DNA from: Caballeronia sp. GAFFF1
GTDB taxonomy: Bacteria; Pseudomonadota; Gammaproteobacteria; Burkholderiales; Burkholderiaceae
NCBI RefSeq assembly: GCF_023630705.1
Contig: NZ_JALQEM010000037.1
Span: 212,215-276,214 of the forward strand
Length of the DNA stretch: 64,000 nucleotides
Reading direction: 5' to 3'
A program made the translations under genes and the position numbers. Of this stretch, positions 35,972-44,831 are shown in pieces (the first letter of the stretch is position 1; every line of letters starts with the position of its first letter). The notes beneath the pieces were generated by a model. The model ran no database searches, was not told where the DNA came from, and saw nothing but the letters and a program-made list of their open reading frames with translations.

Positions 35972-36444
35972 GCGTAGGATTGCCGAGCGCATTGTATGGA
36001 GAGGCCGACGCGCCTGAAAAGCGACGGCGCATTCAGTTAGGGTTGCGAGAACTGACCAGCAGCGCCGAACAAAAAACCGTTATCACCCGTTCGATAAACT
36101 CTGCCGCAGGAGCGGACGAAGATCATTGACCCTCATCTATGAACGGGCACCGTATTCCCACCCGCGCGGTTTCGCTCAGGCCGGCGGTAGTGGGGCACCT
36201 GAGCCCTCTCAGGATTCCCTCCGATCGGTTCAAGCTCCTGTTACCACAAGAGTGCGTGCCGCTCGGCAGTAGCCAGAAGTACCAACCTAAGCACTGATTT
36301 CTGCATAAACGGAAGTCGATCCGTGGCCGGCGTGCGGCGAACGAAGCTCGGACTCGACAACCGGCCGTAGGCTGTGCGCCCGCCAAAATTGCGACCATCG
36401 CGCCGACACTGCTCGCCGTCCGCTAAGCGCGGCGATACCCGGAT
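35972..36444. other. Gene-free stretch between hydrolase promoter and amidohydrolase
   Basis: About 470 bp with no convincing gene. In copy 2 the block is followed by the tetR start; here it is followed only by a short frame (MRRIAERIVWRGRRA, then stop). The stretch may be what remains after a duplicated regulator region was lost. Confidence 0.4.
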
Positions 36445-37788
36445 TCACGAAAAGTATGATTTCATCTTTCGTCGGGTCTTGGCCAATTCGTCGCGGATCG
36501 ATTGAGTGTCAATGTCGACTAGCCTTCCGTGCTCCTTGACCACTACGCCATCGACCACTACCGCATTTACGTCCGACGCCGCACACGTCCCTACCAGCAG
36601 GGATGCCGCCTCTTCAGCAGTAGCCGGTTCGAAGCCGCGATGCGAAACTGCAATCAGATCGGCCTTTTTCCCTACCTCCAGGGTGCCAATGCTGTCGGAC
36701 ATGAAGACGGCTGCCGCAGCCCGCGATGTAATGGATGCGACTGCATCCATTGTGGTCATCTCAAGTTGATCCTTGTTCGAAACGGGGGAGCCACGACTGA
36801 TCACCTCGCTGATTGCCGCGCCGCGGGCCGCCATCAGACCTGCGCGTGCCTCCTCAAAAAGGTCACCGGACGAACCGATGACTGCATCGGCGCTTATGGC
36901 AGGCGTCAGTCCCGCCCGACGCATACGTGTCAGTGGAGGCACTCCCATCCCTAAGAAGAGCTCGGCCATTGGTGAAACAGCGACCTGAACTCCGCACTCA
37001 CGTAACCTTGCGAACTCGTGGTCTGAAGATCCGGTACAGTGAATGAACTGCATATCGGGCCCAAGTAGGCCCCATTCGTCAAGCGAGCGTATTTCCCCAT
37101 CAGTCGGTCCGCCCGCAACCGACGCAATATGCGCAGTGATCGGTACGCCCATGTCACGCGCGGTCCCTAGATCATGCTCAAAGCCACTTCGCCCGGATGC
37201 AAACGGCCCTTGCACAGCGAGTGCGAGGGACATACGCGTGCATTCGCCAAGTCGTTTTTGCACTTCCACGGCGTGCGACCAAGCTGTAACGGGCGTCTCT
37301 CCAGAGAACTCCTTCATCTTCTGGGCGATGGAGGGGCCATATGCAAACAGTGCTCGACCCGGGAGTCCAAGGTGAGCGTCGATGGCTCGTTCAGCATGCT
37401 CATCCGTATTGACAGCGTGGCAATAGTCCATCACCGTTGTGATGCCCATGTTGAGAGCATCGACGATCCCAGCACGTGTCGCCGAATAGATGTCGTCAGG
37501 CGTAATGTTCCCGCCGACGCCGGGCCAAAGCCCCTTCGCGAGGTCGCTGATCGTGTGGTCCATCGTCTCTGCACGCAATGCGGTGTACCACAGGTGCCGA
37601 TGCGCGTCGATTAGCCCAGGCATCACGATGCAGCCTTCGGCGTTTATCACGGTCGCGCCATCCGACGGAATACACGTATCGATTGCCGAGATGCGTCCGC
37701 CCTCGATGAGAACGTCGAGTCGCCCGTCGTTGGGCCCTGAACTCATGCTGAGGACGAAACCTCCGCGTACAACAATCCTATCGGTCAT
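36445..37788 (-). CDS. Amidohydrolase (TRZ/ATZ, cytosine-deaminase-like)
   Basis: 447 residues. Metal ligands of the TIM-barrel amidohydrolases are visible: His pair in MPGLIDAHRHLW (HxH), His in ITAHIASV, His in DMQFIHCTG, and Asp in PAISADAVIG. The composite beta-sandwich ends (VVRGGFVL, and KKADLIAVS near the C-terminus) complete the family layout. Such enzymes deaminate or dechlorinate N-heterocycles or open cyclic amides. The gene is the last of a minus-strand run behind the ABC importer, so it probably acts on the imported compound. GAGG serves as SD. Confidence 0.88.
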   Translation of the reverse strand: MTDRIVVRGGFVLSMSSGPNDGRLDVLIEGGRISAIDTCIPSDGATVINAEGCIVMPGLIDAHRHLWYTALRAETMDHTISDLAKGLWPGVGGNITPDDIYSATRAGIVDALNMGITTVMDYCHAVNTDEHAERAIDAHLGLPGRALFAYGPSIAQKMKEFSGETPVTAWSHAVEVQKRLGECTRMSLALAVQGPFASGRSGFEHDLGTARDMGVPITAHIASVAGGPTDGEIRSLDEWGLLGPDMQFIHCTGSSDHEFARLRECGVQVAVSPMAELFLGMGVPPLTRMRRAGLTPAISADAVIGSSGDLFEEARAGLMAARGAAISEVISRGSPVSNKDQLEMTTMDAVASITSRAAAAVFMSDSIGTLEVGKKADLIAVSHRGFEPATAEEAASLLVGTCAASDVNAVVVDGVVVKEHGRLVDIDTQSIRDELAKTRRKMKSYFS

Positions 37789-37984
37789 GGTAAAACCTCA
37801 CGAAAACTAAAACCGCCTCGAACGTGCGATGGATAGGTGGAACTGCGCCGCACGGCGAGACGCCCGCCGTATATGCAATGCGAACGTCGGTCGCTCGGTA
37901 CAGGTGACGAGACTCTCCAAACGCGCGGTAACACTGAAGGGCAAGCTGGCGAATCCCCAACAGTCGTCTCTTACCTGGTAGCCA

Positions 37985-39172
37985 TCATTTAACGCCCCAG
38001 CTCCTCAAGTAAGTCCCTTGCAGATCGATCGGCGGGTTCGGTGGCGAATAGTCCTGGCCCTCACGCGACAGGTTATGATTCGCGTCGATGACCCGATACC
38101 CGATGCCCTCGGGGACTATCGGCGACTTATTGAAGAACCGGTTCATCGTGTCGATCGCGGCCCATGCCATCCACTCCGAGCTTTGGCCGACGTCCGCCGT
38201 CACTGCCCCCTCGCGGATCATTTGTTGGGCTGGCGCGTAGCCTTCTCCAGCGACAACAATCATTGATCGTTGTCGACCCGCATCTGCGATTGCCTTCGCT
38301 AGTCCGAAAGTTGTCGCCACGCTGTCATACGAGAAGACTGCTGCGTTAGCGTCTGGGAACCTGATGAGAAGAGTTCTGAATTTTTGGTTCAAGACTCCGC
38401 CTGCGCCGCCATCTGTCGGACCCCACTCAACGGTCCCAACTACCTTGCAGTCGCTACACTTAGCGAATGCAGCGTCCTGCCCGGCAGCCTGATAGAAGCC
38501 CTGCAAACTACCGGTGTACTTGTCGCGGACGACTCGTGCGTGACCTTGCGTCGCGTCGATGACGTACGACGCTTGTGTGAATCCCGCTTGATAGAAAAAG
38601 TCGGCGGCCGTTTTGAAATCTTTGTTGAACTGCACATTAACGAATAATGATTCTGACGGGCCCCCTTGCGTCTTCGGGTCGTCACAATCAGCACCTTGCA
38701 GGTTAACAACCGGAATGCCCGCAGCCTTTGCCTCCTTCAGAGGTTGCGTTATCTGCGTACAGGCGATCCCGTGCACAACGATCGCGTCGGGCTTCAGGGC
38801 GATCGCTTGGCGCATTCCCGAGTTGTAACCGTCATTTACACCGAATGCACCGTCGATAATCTTGTACTTCCACGATATCCGCTTTGCGATTTTCTCCATT
38901 GCAACGGCCGGACCCGCGCAACCAACGGCCAACTGACCGCATGACAGAAAGATCACACTCTTGTTTGGCGGCAGCTTCGGTCCGTTGGCTGGAGGTGGAT
39001 ATTCGCTCGCCTCATAAAGCTGCGCGAGCGTTGGAATGCCGGGCGCATAAATATGTGCGGGATCAGCACCGGTTGTAGCAGCGAACGATGCCGTCGAAAT
39101 GGCGGCAATCAGTGCTCCGTCTGCAATCCTTACTACTCGTGCAGCAGTGCTTCCGCGTCGATTAACTTTCAC
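37985..39172 (-). CDS. ABC importer substrate-binding protein (ribose-type, Peripla_BP_4)
   Basis: 395 residues from a GTG with SD AGGAGA. The N-terminal basic stretch and hydrophobic segment (ADGALIAAISTASFAA) form a signal peptide. Type I periplasmic fold: VIFLSCGQLAVGCAG, MRQAIALKPDAIVVHGIACT, GIPVVNLQGADCDDPK, AAVFSYDSVATTFGLAKAI. Two Cys pairs (about CGQLAVGC and CSDC) are unusual for this family and may be disulphides. It lies 110 bp after the permease gene. Ligand unknown; the family binds sugars, nucleosides, autoinducers and other polar rings. Confidence 0.85.
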   Translation of the reverse strand: MKVNRRGSTAARVVRIADGALIAAISTASFAATTGADPAHIYAPGIPTLAQLYEASEYPPPANGPKLPPNKSVIFLSCGQLAVGCAGPAVAMEKIAKRISWKYKIIDGAFGVNDGYNSGMRQAIALKPDAIVVHGIACTQITQPLKEAKAAGIPVVNLQGADCDDPKTQGGPSESLFVNVQFNKDFKTAADFFYQAGFTQASYVIDATQGHARVVRDKYTGSLQGFYQAAGQDAAFAKCSDCKVVGTVEWGPTDGGAGGVLNQKFRTLLIRFPDANAAVFSYDSVATTFGLAKAIADAGRQRSMIVVAGEGYAPAQQMIREGAVTADVGQSSEWMAWAAIDTMNRFFNKSPIVPEGIGYRVIDANHNLSREGQDYSPPNPPIDLQGTYLRSWGVK

Positions 39173-39282
39173 TTCCGTCTCCTGATTTTATGTTATCGCT
39201 TGATAAGCCCGACCTTCTCGCCGTGCGTTGGTCACGGCATAAAATTCGCTTCACTGCCTGCCAATACTCTGTTTTCTTGACG

Positions 39283-40350
39283 TCAAGCAGACGCGTCACG
39301 AGTGCGCGCGATAATCGTCGAGAGGGTAACAGCAGCGACCAAACATGCCCCGTTAAACACTGGCTGCACCCAGACGTCTGCGCCGAGGAGGGTCAATCCG
39401 CTTACGCTGGTGGCGACAAAGAAGATTCCGATCACCGTGCCCCACACGTTGTACTTTCCCGGCTTGATCATCGTCGCACCCAGAAACACCGCAGTCAGCG
39501 CCGGAAAGAGGAAGGCAGTCCCAACGGAGGGGTCACCTGCGCCCCCGCGCGATGTCTGCAGGGCGCCGCCAGCCCCCGCAAGCACCCCGGAGATTACGAA
39601 TGCAAGCCATACTGTTCTGGTGGTGGAAATGCCAACCAAACGCGCTGCGCTTTCGTTAGAACCGATCGCTTCTAGTCTTCTCCCGAACGGCAATTGCGTG
39701 AGGAGGTACCAAACCGTTAATGCTATGACGACCAAGATAATGAATGGTCGCGGAAGGCCAATGAATGCCTCTGAGCTCCACTGCGCAAAGCGAGGCGGAA
39801 TGCCAGCAGTGATTGGGCGTCCATCCGTGTACCAGGTAACAAGGCCAAGTAGAACGGAATACGTGCCAAGGGTAACGACGAAACCGTTTAGCCGGACCTT
39901 GGCCACCAGGAAACCGTTGACGAACCCGATGATCGCTCCCGCTGCAATCCCCACCAGAATAGCAGCCCAAATCGGGAAGTGAAAAGAACTGAGCGCTGAA
40001 GCAACGGCAATGTTCGATACCCCTGTTATTGCGCTCACTGATAGGTCAAAATACCTTGCTATCAGCGGCACGACCATTGCAAGAGCAACTAAAGCCGTGA
40101 CAGACTGATTGCCGAGCAAGTTGTTAATATTGGCCGGGCTTCTGAAAACGGCGCCCGTGGTTTCGTTGAAAGAAAGAGCGACTACGACCAACAGCATTAG
40201 TAACGGAAGACCGAATTGCTCGAGTCGCCTCATGACCCCCTCCAAACTTTTTCGGCGCCGCAGGGCCGGCCCCTTATTGACTCCGATCACGCGATCCCCA
40301 TCGTCATGAGACCGATGGACTCGTCCTTTTGCCACCCGCGTTCCTTCCAT
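39283..40350 (-). CDS. ABC importer permease (ribose-type, BPD_transp_2)
   Basis: 355 residues if started at 40350, 10 bp after the ATPase stop with SD AAGGGGGAAAT. A second start at 40233 (MRRLEQFGLP) has an even stronger GGAGGGGG and gives 316 residues; either fits. About 8-10 transmembrane segments with the EAA-like loop region GRRLEAIGSNESAARLVGIS and the family segments LIARYFDLSVSAITGVSNI and LNGFVVTLGTYSVLLG. Forms the membrane channel with the ATPase encoded just upstream. Confidence 0.88.
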   Translation of the reverse strand: MEGTRVAKGRVHRSHDDGDRVIGVNKGPALRRRKSLEGVMRRLEQFGLPLLMLLVVVALSFNETTGAVFRSPANINNLLGNQSVTALVALAMVVPLIARYFDLSVSAITGVSNIAVASALSSFHFPIWAAILVGIAAGAIIGFVNGFLVAKVRLNGFVVTLGTYSVLLGLVTWYTDGRPITAGIPPRFAQWSSEAFIGLPRPFIILVVIALTVWYLLTQLPFGRRLEAIGSNESAARLVGISTTRTVWLAFVISGVLAGAGGALQTSRGGAGDPSVGTAFLFPALTAVFLGATMIKPGKYNVWGTVIGIFFVATSVSGLTLLGADVWVQPVFNGACLVAAVTLSTIIARTRDASA

Positions 40351-40360
40351 ATTTCCCCCT

Positions 40361-41920
40361 TCACAAGCCGAGCGTTAGTTGAGCGACTTCATGCGGTGTG
40401 GTTTCGCTACCCTGCAGTTCGGCGAACACTCGTCCTTCACGAATCACCAAGATTCGGTCACACACTGCGGTCAGTTCCTCGAAATCCGAGGCAACCACGA
40501 TGGCGGCTGAGCCGCCATCAGTTGCCGCCCGAATCAGTTTGTAGATTTCAGCTCTCGCTCCAATGTCAACGCCTTGCGTCGGTTCATCGAGCAGCATGAG
40601 TCGAGGTCGGAGGCGGAGCCACCTTGCCATTACTACCTTCTGTTGGTTTCCGCCCGATAGGGTCGAGAGGAGCGCCTTCCCATCATTCGCTTTGACGAGA
40701 AACTCCTTAATATCTTCACTAGCGTCCCGGTCTATCTGATCCTGCTTGATCCGCCCGCCGTTGAAGTATCGATGCAACGCCGGCATCGCGATATTGCTGG
40801 CTATTGTTTGGTCCATGAACGCCGCGTCGTTGACACGGTCCTCCGGGACATATATCACTCCCGCCTGAATGGCTGCAGAGGGCGATACTGGTCGATGGGC
40901 GCTTCCGTCCAAACGCATCTCACCTTCGCTGAGCGGAAGGTCGCCGAAAATCGATCGAAGAAGTTCCGTTCGACCGGAACCTAGTAGTCCAGCGACTCCG
41001 ACTATTTCACCTTCGTGAACATCGAACGCGACACCTCTGAGGGGGCCGACCGCCAGGTCCTTCGCTTCGAATCGCACATTCGATCGACGATCCTGGGATG
41101 GCGCTCTAGCCGCTGATTGCACCTTGTCGCCAACTATCAGTTCGATCAGAAACTTCTCGCTGATTGCCGACGCGTCGTATGTGCCAACTAGCTTTCCGTC
41201 ACGAAGTGCGGACACTCGGTCGGCAATTGCCAGGATCTCGTCCAACCGATGACTGACATAAAGGATGGCTTGACCCTGCGCCGCATATCGCTTCAGTTGA
41301 GCGAGGAGCGCCTCGACCTCGTGAGCGGGGAGGGAGGCAGTCGGTTCATCGAGGATCAGCAGCCCGCTGCTCGAGTCCGCTTGCCCTTGAAGCGCACGAG
41401 CGATTGCGACTTGCGTTCGAACAGCAGGCCCTAGTGATCTGAGCTCCGCGTCGGGAGCAGCATTGATCTCAAATTTGCGGATCAGTGATACCGAGCGCTT
41501 TTTGAGTGCGCGCCAATCGATCCCTTGAGACCAACCGCGCTCGTAGTGAGAACCCAGTGCCAGGTTCTCTGACACCGACATATCCAGGAATACCCCAAGA
41601 TCTTGGTGAACAACGTGCACGTTGCCCTTCCTGGCAAGTGCCGGACTGGTCTCCTCCGCCCTTATCTCGAGATCGTCGATGCGCAAGCTTCCGCCGGGGT
41701 CTCCCTTGTAGACTCCGCTCAATATCTTAATAAGCGTGGACTTACCGGAGCCGTTGCCGCCGACGAGCGCATGAATCTCTCCCGCACGGATGTCGAGACT
41801 TACGTTATCAAGCGCGCGCGTTCCAGGGAACGTCTTCGACAACTCCGAGATTTGAACCCTGCTCCGCGGGCCCTTGTAAGCGGTTCGAAGCGCCGATCTG
41901 GCGTGCTGTATCGCAGTCAT
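40361..41920 (-). CDS. ABC importer ATPase with two nucleotide-binding domains (RbsA/MglA type)
   Basis: 519 residues from MTAIQHARSA; an upstream in-frame start adds 30 weakly supported residues. Domain 1 has Walker A GGNGSGKST and Walker B LLILDEPTASLP. Domain 2 has the degenerate P-loop GLLGSGRTELL, an intact signature LSGGNQQKV and MLLDEPTQGVD. This asymmetric arrangement is typical of carbohydrate-uptake type 2 ATPases. First gene of the importer operon, transcribed from the promoter block at 42156-42221. Confidence 0.9.
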   Translation of the reverse strand: MTAIQHARSALRTAYKGPRSRVQISELSKTFPGTRALDNVSLDIRAGEIHALVGGNGSGKSTLIKILSGVYKGDPGGSLRIDDLEIRAEETSPALARKGNVHVVHQDLGVFLDMSVSENLALGSHYERGWSQGIDWRALKKRSVSLIRKFEINAAPDAELRSLGPAVRTQVAIARALQGQADSSSGLLILDEPTASLPAHEVEALLAQLKRYAAQGQAILYVSHRLDEILAIADRVSALRDGKLVGTYDASAISEKFLIELIVGDKVQSAARAPSQDRRSNVRFEAKDLAVGPLRGVAFDVHEGEIVGVAGLLGSGRTELLRSIFGDLPLSEGEMRLDGSAHRPVSPSAAIQAGVIYVPEDRVNDAAFMDQTIASNIAMPALHRYFNGGRIKQDQIDRDASEDIKEFLVKANDGKALLSTLSGGNQQKVVMARWLRLRPRLMLLDEPTQGVDIGARAEIYKLIRAATDGGSAAIVVASDFEELTAVCDRILVIREGRVFAELQGSETTPHEVAQLTLGL

Positions 41921-42155
41921 GTTTTGCGCCCCTTTAGCATGACGCCTTTCGACGGCTGTTGAAAAGTTCCGGATTCCGCGGTTCATAGAATGATCGCCGC
42001 CTCCTGCCAATGCGGGAATTGCGTCACGAGTGCGTTCACGTTTGGGTAAATTTCTATGACTAATACAGGCGCAGATCCTTGCGAAGGCTCGCGTTGATGC
42101 GTCCTGATTCCGGCAAGCACTGCACGCTCAATTACCGGAACGTCTCCTCTTGCAA

Positions 42156-42221
42156 TTGACTATACGTATGTATAAGATTCGTTGTCAACGGCTTTCCGGA
42201 CGAGTGCGGGTTTTGGAGCAT
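42156..42221. promoter_or_regulatory. Regulon promoter/operator block, copy 2 (ABC operon / tetR)
   Basis: Divergent control region. On the minus strand, -35 TTGACA (42183-42188) and -10 TATAGT (42159-42164) are spaced by 18 bp and point at the ABC operon. On the plus strand a weaker TTGCAA (42150-42155) / TATAAG (42171-42176) pair could serve tetR. TATACGTATGTATA (42161-42174) overlaps both. It is the same as the block at 35906 in 55 of 66 positions. Confidence 0.75.
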
Positions 42222-42233
42222 AAAGGGGATACG

Positions 42234-42992
42234 ATGGAGACAATGACTACTTCCGCAACCAACATGACCACCGAAGCCCGCCCACGTACCCCCCAACGCC
42301 GAGCGGAAAGTGAGGTAACCCGGCAGCGCATTCTGGATTGCGCTGAGCAGCTGTTCGCTGACAAAGGATTCCACGCAACTTCGATCAGGGATATCGCTAA
42401 CCTCGTCGAATGCCAGTTTGCCCTTATCGGGTACCACTTCGGTACGAAGACTGAATTGCTGGATCACGTGCTTGCGCGACGCGCGAGCGTGTTGAACAAC
42501 GATCGAATGGAGCGGCTAGAGGACCTGCGAGCGTCAAGCGGGGGACGACCGATAGCGCTGCGACAGCTCATTGAGAGCTTCGTGGCGACTATCATGGACC
42601 GAGCGGCGCATGAAGAGGAGGGATGGCGCAATTACACCCGACTGATCGCCGCCGTTTCTACTAACGCTGAATGGAGCGAGCTCACTGACAAGCACTTTAA
42701 TACCGTGGCTCGTGAATATGTCGGCGAAATCCAGCGGAGCTTGCCTGAACTTTCCAGTAACAGCCTGCACCAGGCGTTCTTCTTCCTGCTTGGAGCGATG
42801 GTCACCGTCTGCGCGAGGCCTGACAGGATCGAAACCCTTTCGATGGGCCGCTTTGACTCCCGAAGGATCGGGTCGCTCACCGACAACCTGTGCCAATTTC
42901 TGGAGGGGGGGTTCATGGCCGTTGCTAGACGTGACGCTGCTTCAACTGCCCCGAAATCAGATTCTCGCAAGAGGGGCACGAAACGGACCTAG
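42234..42992 (+). CDS. TetR-family regulator
   Basis: 252 residues from the ATG preceded by AAAGGGGA. HTH at about 25-75: TRQRILDCAEQLFADKGFHA, TSIRDIANLVECQFALIGYH, FGTKTELLDHVL. The C-terminal domain resembles the CerR/YttP-type group (MDRAAHEEEGWRNYTRLIAA). It is divergent from the ABC importer operon, with the palindromic block between them. It is the natural repressor of itself, the importer and, through the second copy of the block, the alpha/beta hydrolase gene. Confidence 0.9.
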   Translation: METMTTSATNMTTEARPRTPQRRAESEVTRQRILDCAEQLFADKGFHATSIRDIANLVECQFALIGYHFGTKTELLDHVLARRASVLNNDRMERLEDLRASSGGRPIALRQLIESFVATIMDRAAHEEEGWRNYTRLIAAVSTNAEWSELTDKHFNTVAREYVGEIQRSLPELSSNSLHQAFFFLLGAMVTVCARPDRIETLSMGRFDSRRIGSLTDNLCQFLEGGFMAVARRDAASTAPKSDSRKRGTKRT

Positions 42993-43723
42993 CGCGTCGC
43001 AACCCCCACTAGGTTCACGACGAGCGCTTCGGGCTGGTGACCTACCCTTCTCAGACCCAAGATGGTAAGTCTCGTTGCATGCTCCCGTCTTCGCGTCCGC
43101 TGAGATACAACCAAGGCTAGCATGACATACGACGCCGACATTGCGATGATCCTGCTGAACCGGCTTGCTGCGGACACTGATTCGACAATCGATCGGTGTC
43201 TAGCGGTATTGCGCGAGGGCGACCTGGAATTCAGCTTTAGCCGGTTTAGCCGGATCGCCGGTGGTCGCAGCGACGGGTCGGAAGCGGAATTCATTCGATT
43301 CTCAGATGGTTCGCGTGCGCTAAGGATGCTCCCGCTGGCGACAGGAGACGAGTGCACACGGTGGGTGTCCTGTCCGCCGCTGACGAAACTACCACTAGGC
43401 CGGACGTCTGACGAGGGGCAGACGCAATGAAGCAGGGAGTGGTTGATACGCCGCACGCAGTCGACTTCCATCCTAGGCGACCGGTGCTGTTGTCTGACCT
43501 CGCGTCCGACGCGCATATCTCCGTCTCATTCTCTCTTTCAGGCTGGTTGCCAGACGCGCGGAGCGTCATCACAGCGATCCGACACTTCGTCTGGCGTTGA
43601 GCGACAAGGCGCACGAAACTGCGACAACAGCCCGAGTGGGTGACTGATGTAATCAGGAGCGGGACCGACAAGCAAAACTGGGCCGCGTGTAATGACGTTG
43701 ATAAACCATCGAGGATGAATCGA
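42993..43723. other. Region with one doubtful small gene
   Basis: About 730 bp between tetR and the dehydrogenase gene. Apart from the possible small gene at 43122-43430, no coding or structured feature was recognised. Confidence 0.4.
43122..43430 (+). CDS. Possible small hypothetical protein
   Basis: 102 residues, weak SD AAGG. It begins MTYDADIAMILLNRLAADTD and has a regular, soluble composition (TIDRCLAVLREGDLEFSFSR) that looks coded, although the C-terminal third does not. No family recognised. It could be a truncated gene or chance. Confidence 0.3.
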   Translation: MTYDADIAMILLNRLAADTDSTIDRCLAVLREGDLEFSFSRFSRIAGGRSDGSEAEFIRFSDGSRALRMLPLATGDECTRWVSCPPLTKLPLGRTSDEGQTQ

Positions 43724-44689
43724 ATGCAAGCTAGAACGGTCGCGGTGATTGGTTCAGGCCGTATCGGCCGGGCGTGGGCCATCGTGTTTGCCAGAAGCGG
43801 CGCCCAAGTCAGGATCCACGATGCTGCACCTGACATGCTGGCCGGTGCGCTCCCCGCCATTTGTGAGAGCGTGGCCGATCTGGCGTCGTTCGGGCTGATC
43901 GACGAATCGGTGGATTCAATCGTCGCGCGAATCAGGGCCTGCGATACCCTCGCCGAGGCCGTCGCGGATGCGGACCTCGTGCAGGAGAACATCGCCGAGC
44001 TGGTCCAGGCAAAGCACGCTCTCTTCGCAGAGCTCGACGCCCTCACCAAGCCCGACGCGTTACTCGCGAGTTCGACTTCGGGCCTGCCAGTATCGACTTT
44101 CACCGAAGGACTTCTTGGCCGCTCCCGCTGTCTCGTGGCGCATCCTGTGAATCCCCCGTCGCTGGTCCCGCTTGTAGAGCTGTGCGGTGCGCCCTGGACG
44201 CTTGACGAAACGTTGCAGCGTGCCCGCGCGGTATACGAGGAAGCGGGACAAAAGCCTGTGGTCGTCAATCGCGAGATTTCGGGCTTCTTGCTCAACCGCC
44301 TGCAAGGCGCCGTGCTTGACGAAGCCTTAAGCCTTTACGAACACGGCTATGCAAGCGCCGCCGATCTTGATACGGTGATGCGCGACGGCCTTGCGATGCG
44401 ATGGTCGTTTATGGGACCGTTCGAAACGATCGACCTGAACGCGCCCGGCGGAGTCGCCGATTACGCGTCGCGTTACGGCGCGACGTACCGCACGATCTCG
44501 GTGACGCGCGTGCCGTTTGACTGGAACGCCGAAACGCTAAGCAAAGTCGATGCCGAGCGCCGCGAGGTGCTGGCACGCGATCTCATCGAAGAACGCAGCC
44601 GCTGGCGCGACCGTCGGCTGATGGCATTGTTGGCGCATAGACGTGCGTTGGATGCAATAAGTCGGAACGGCGGTGACTCAACTGCGTAG
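43724..44689 (+). CDS. 3-hydroxyacyl-CoA / L-carnitine dehydrogenase family enzyme
   Basis: 321 residues from MQARTVAVIG, chosen because GAGG lies 9 bases before this ATG. NAD-binding turn GSGRIGRAWAIVFARSG (about 9-25). The family blocks VAHPVNPPSLVPLVEL (His and Asn of the active site) and VNREISGFLLNRLQGAVLDE follow. This lambda-crystallin-like branch includes L-carnitine dehydrogenase and L-gulonate 3-dehydrogenase. A beta-keto acid cleavage enzyme gene lies 1.3 kb downstream. That pairing is known for carnitine breakdown (dehydrocarnitine being the BKACE substrate), which favours a carnitine-like hydroxy acid. Confidence 0.8.
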   Translation: MQARTVAVIGSGRIGRAWAIVFARSGAQVRIHDAAPDMLAGALPAICESVADLASFGLIDESVDSIVARIRACDTLAEAVADADLVQENIAELVQAKHALFAELDALTKPDALLASSTSGLPVSTFTEGLLGRSRCLVAHPVNPPSLVPLVELCGAPWTLDETLQRARAVYEEAGQKPVVVNREISGFLLNRLQGAVLDEALSLYEHGYASAADLDTVMRDGLAMRWSFMGPFETIDLNAPGGVADYASRYGATYRTISVTRVPFDWNAETLSKVDAERREVLARDLIEERSRWRDRRLMALLAHRRALDAISRNGGDSTA

Positions 44690-44809
44690 TGGCGCGCCCT
44701 CTTAGCCACTGAACTGGACGTTAGACGCGTCGCCAGAAAAGCGCTTGCGCGCATTTGTACGGTGCATTTGGGGCATGGCACCGACGTGGCGCCGGGACCC
44801 GCGCGAACG

Positions 44810-44831
44810 GATGCGTTCACTTGAACGCATC
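44810..44831. terminator. Hairpin between convergent genes
   Basis: GATGCGTTC and GAACGCATC form a perfect 9-bp stem with a 4-base loop directly next to the AraC stop codon (44832). It lacks a T-run. It may still serve as a transcription barrier between the convergent dehydrogenase and AraC genes. Confidence 0.4.
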
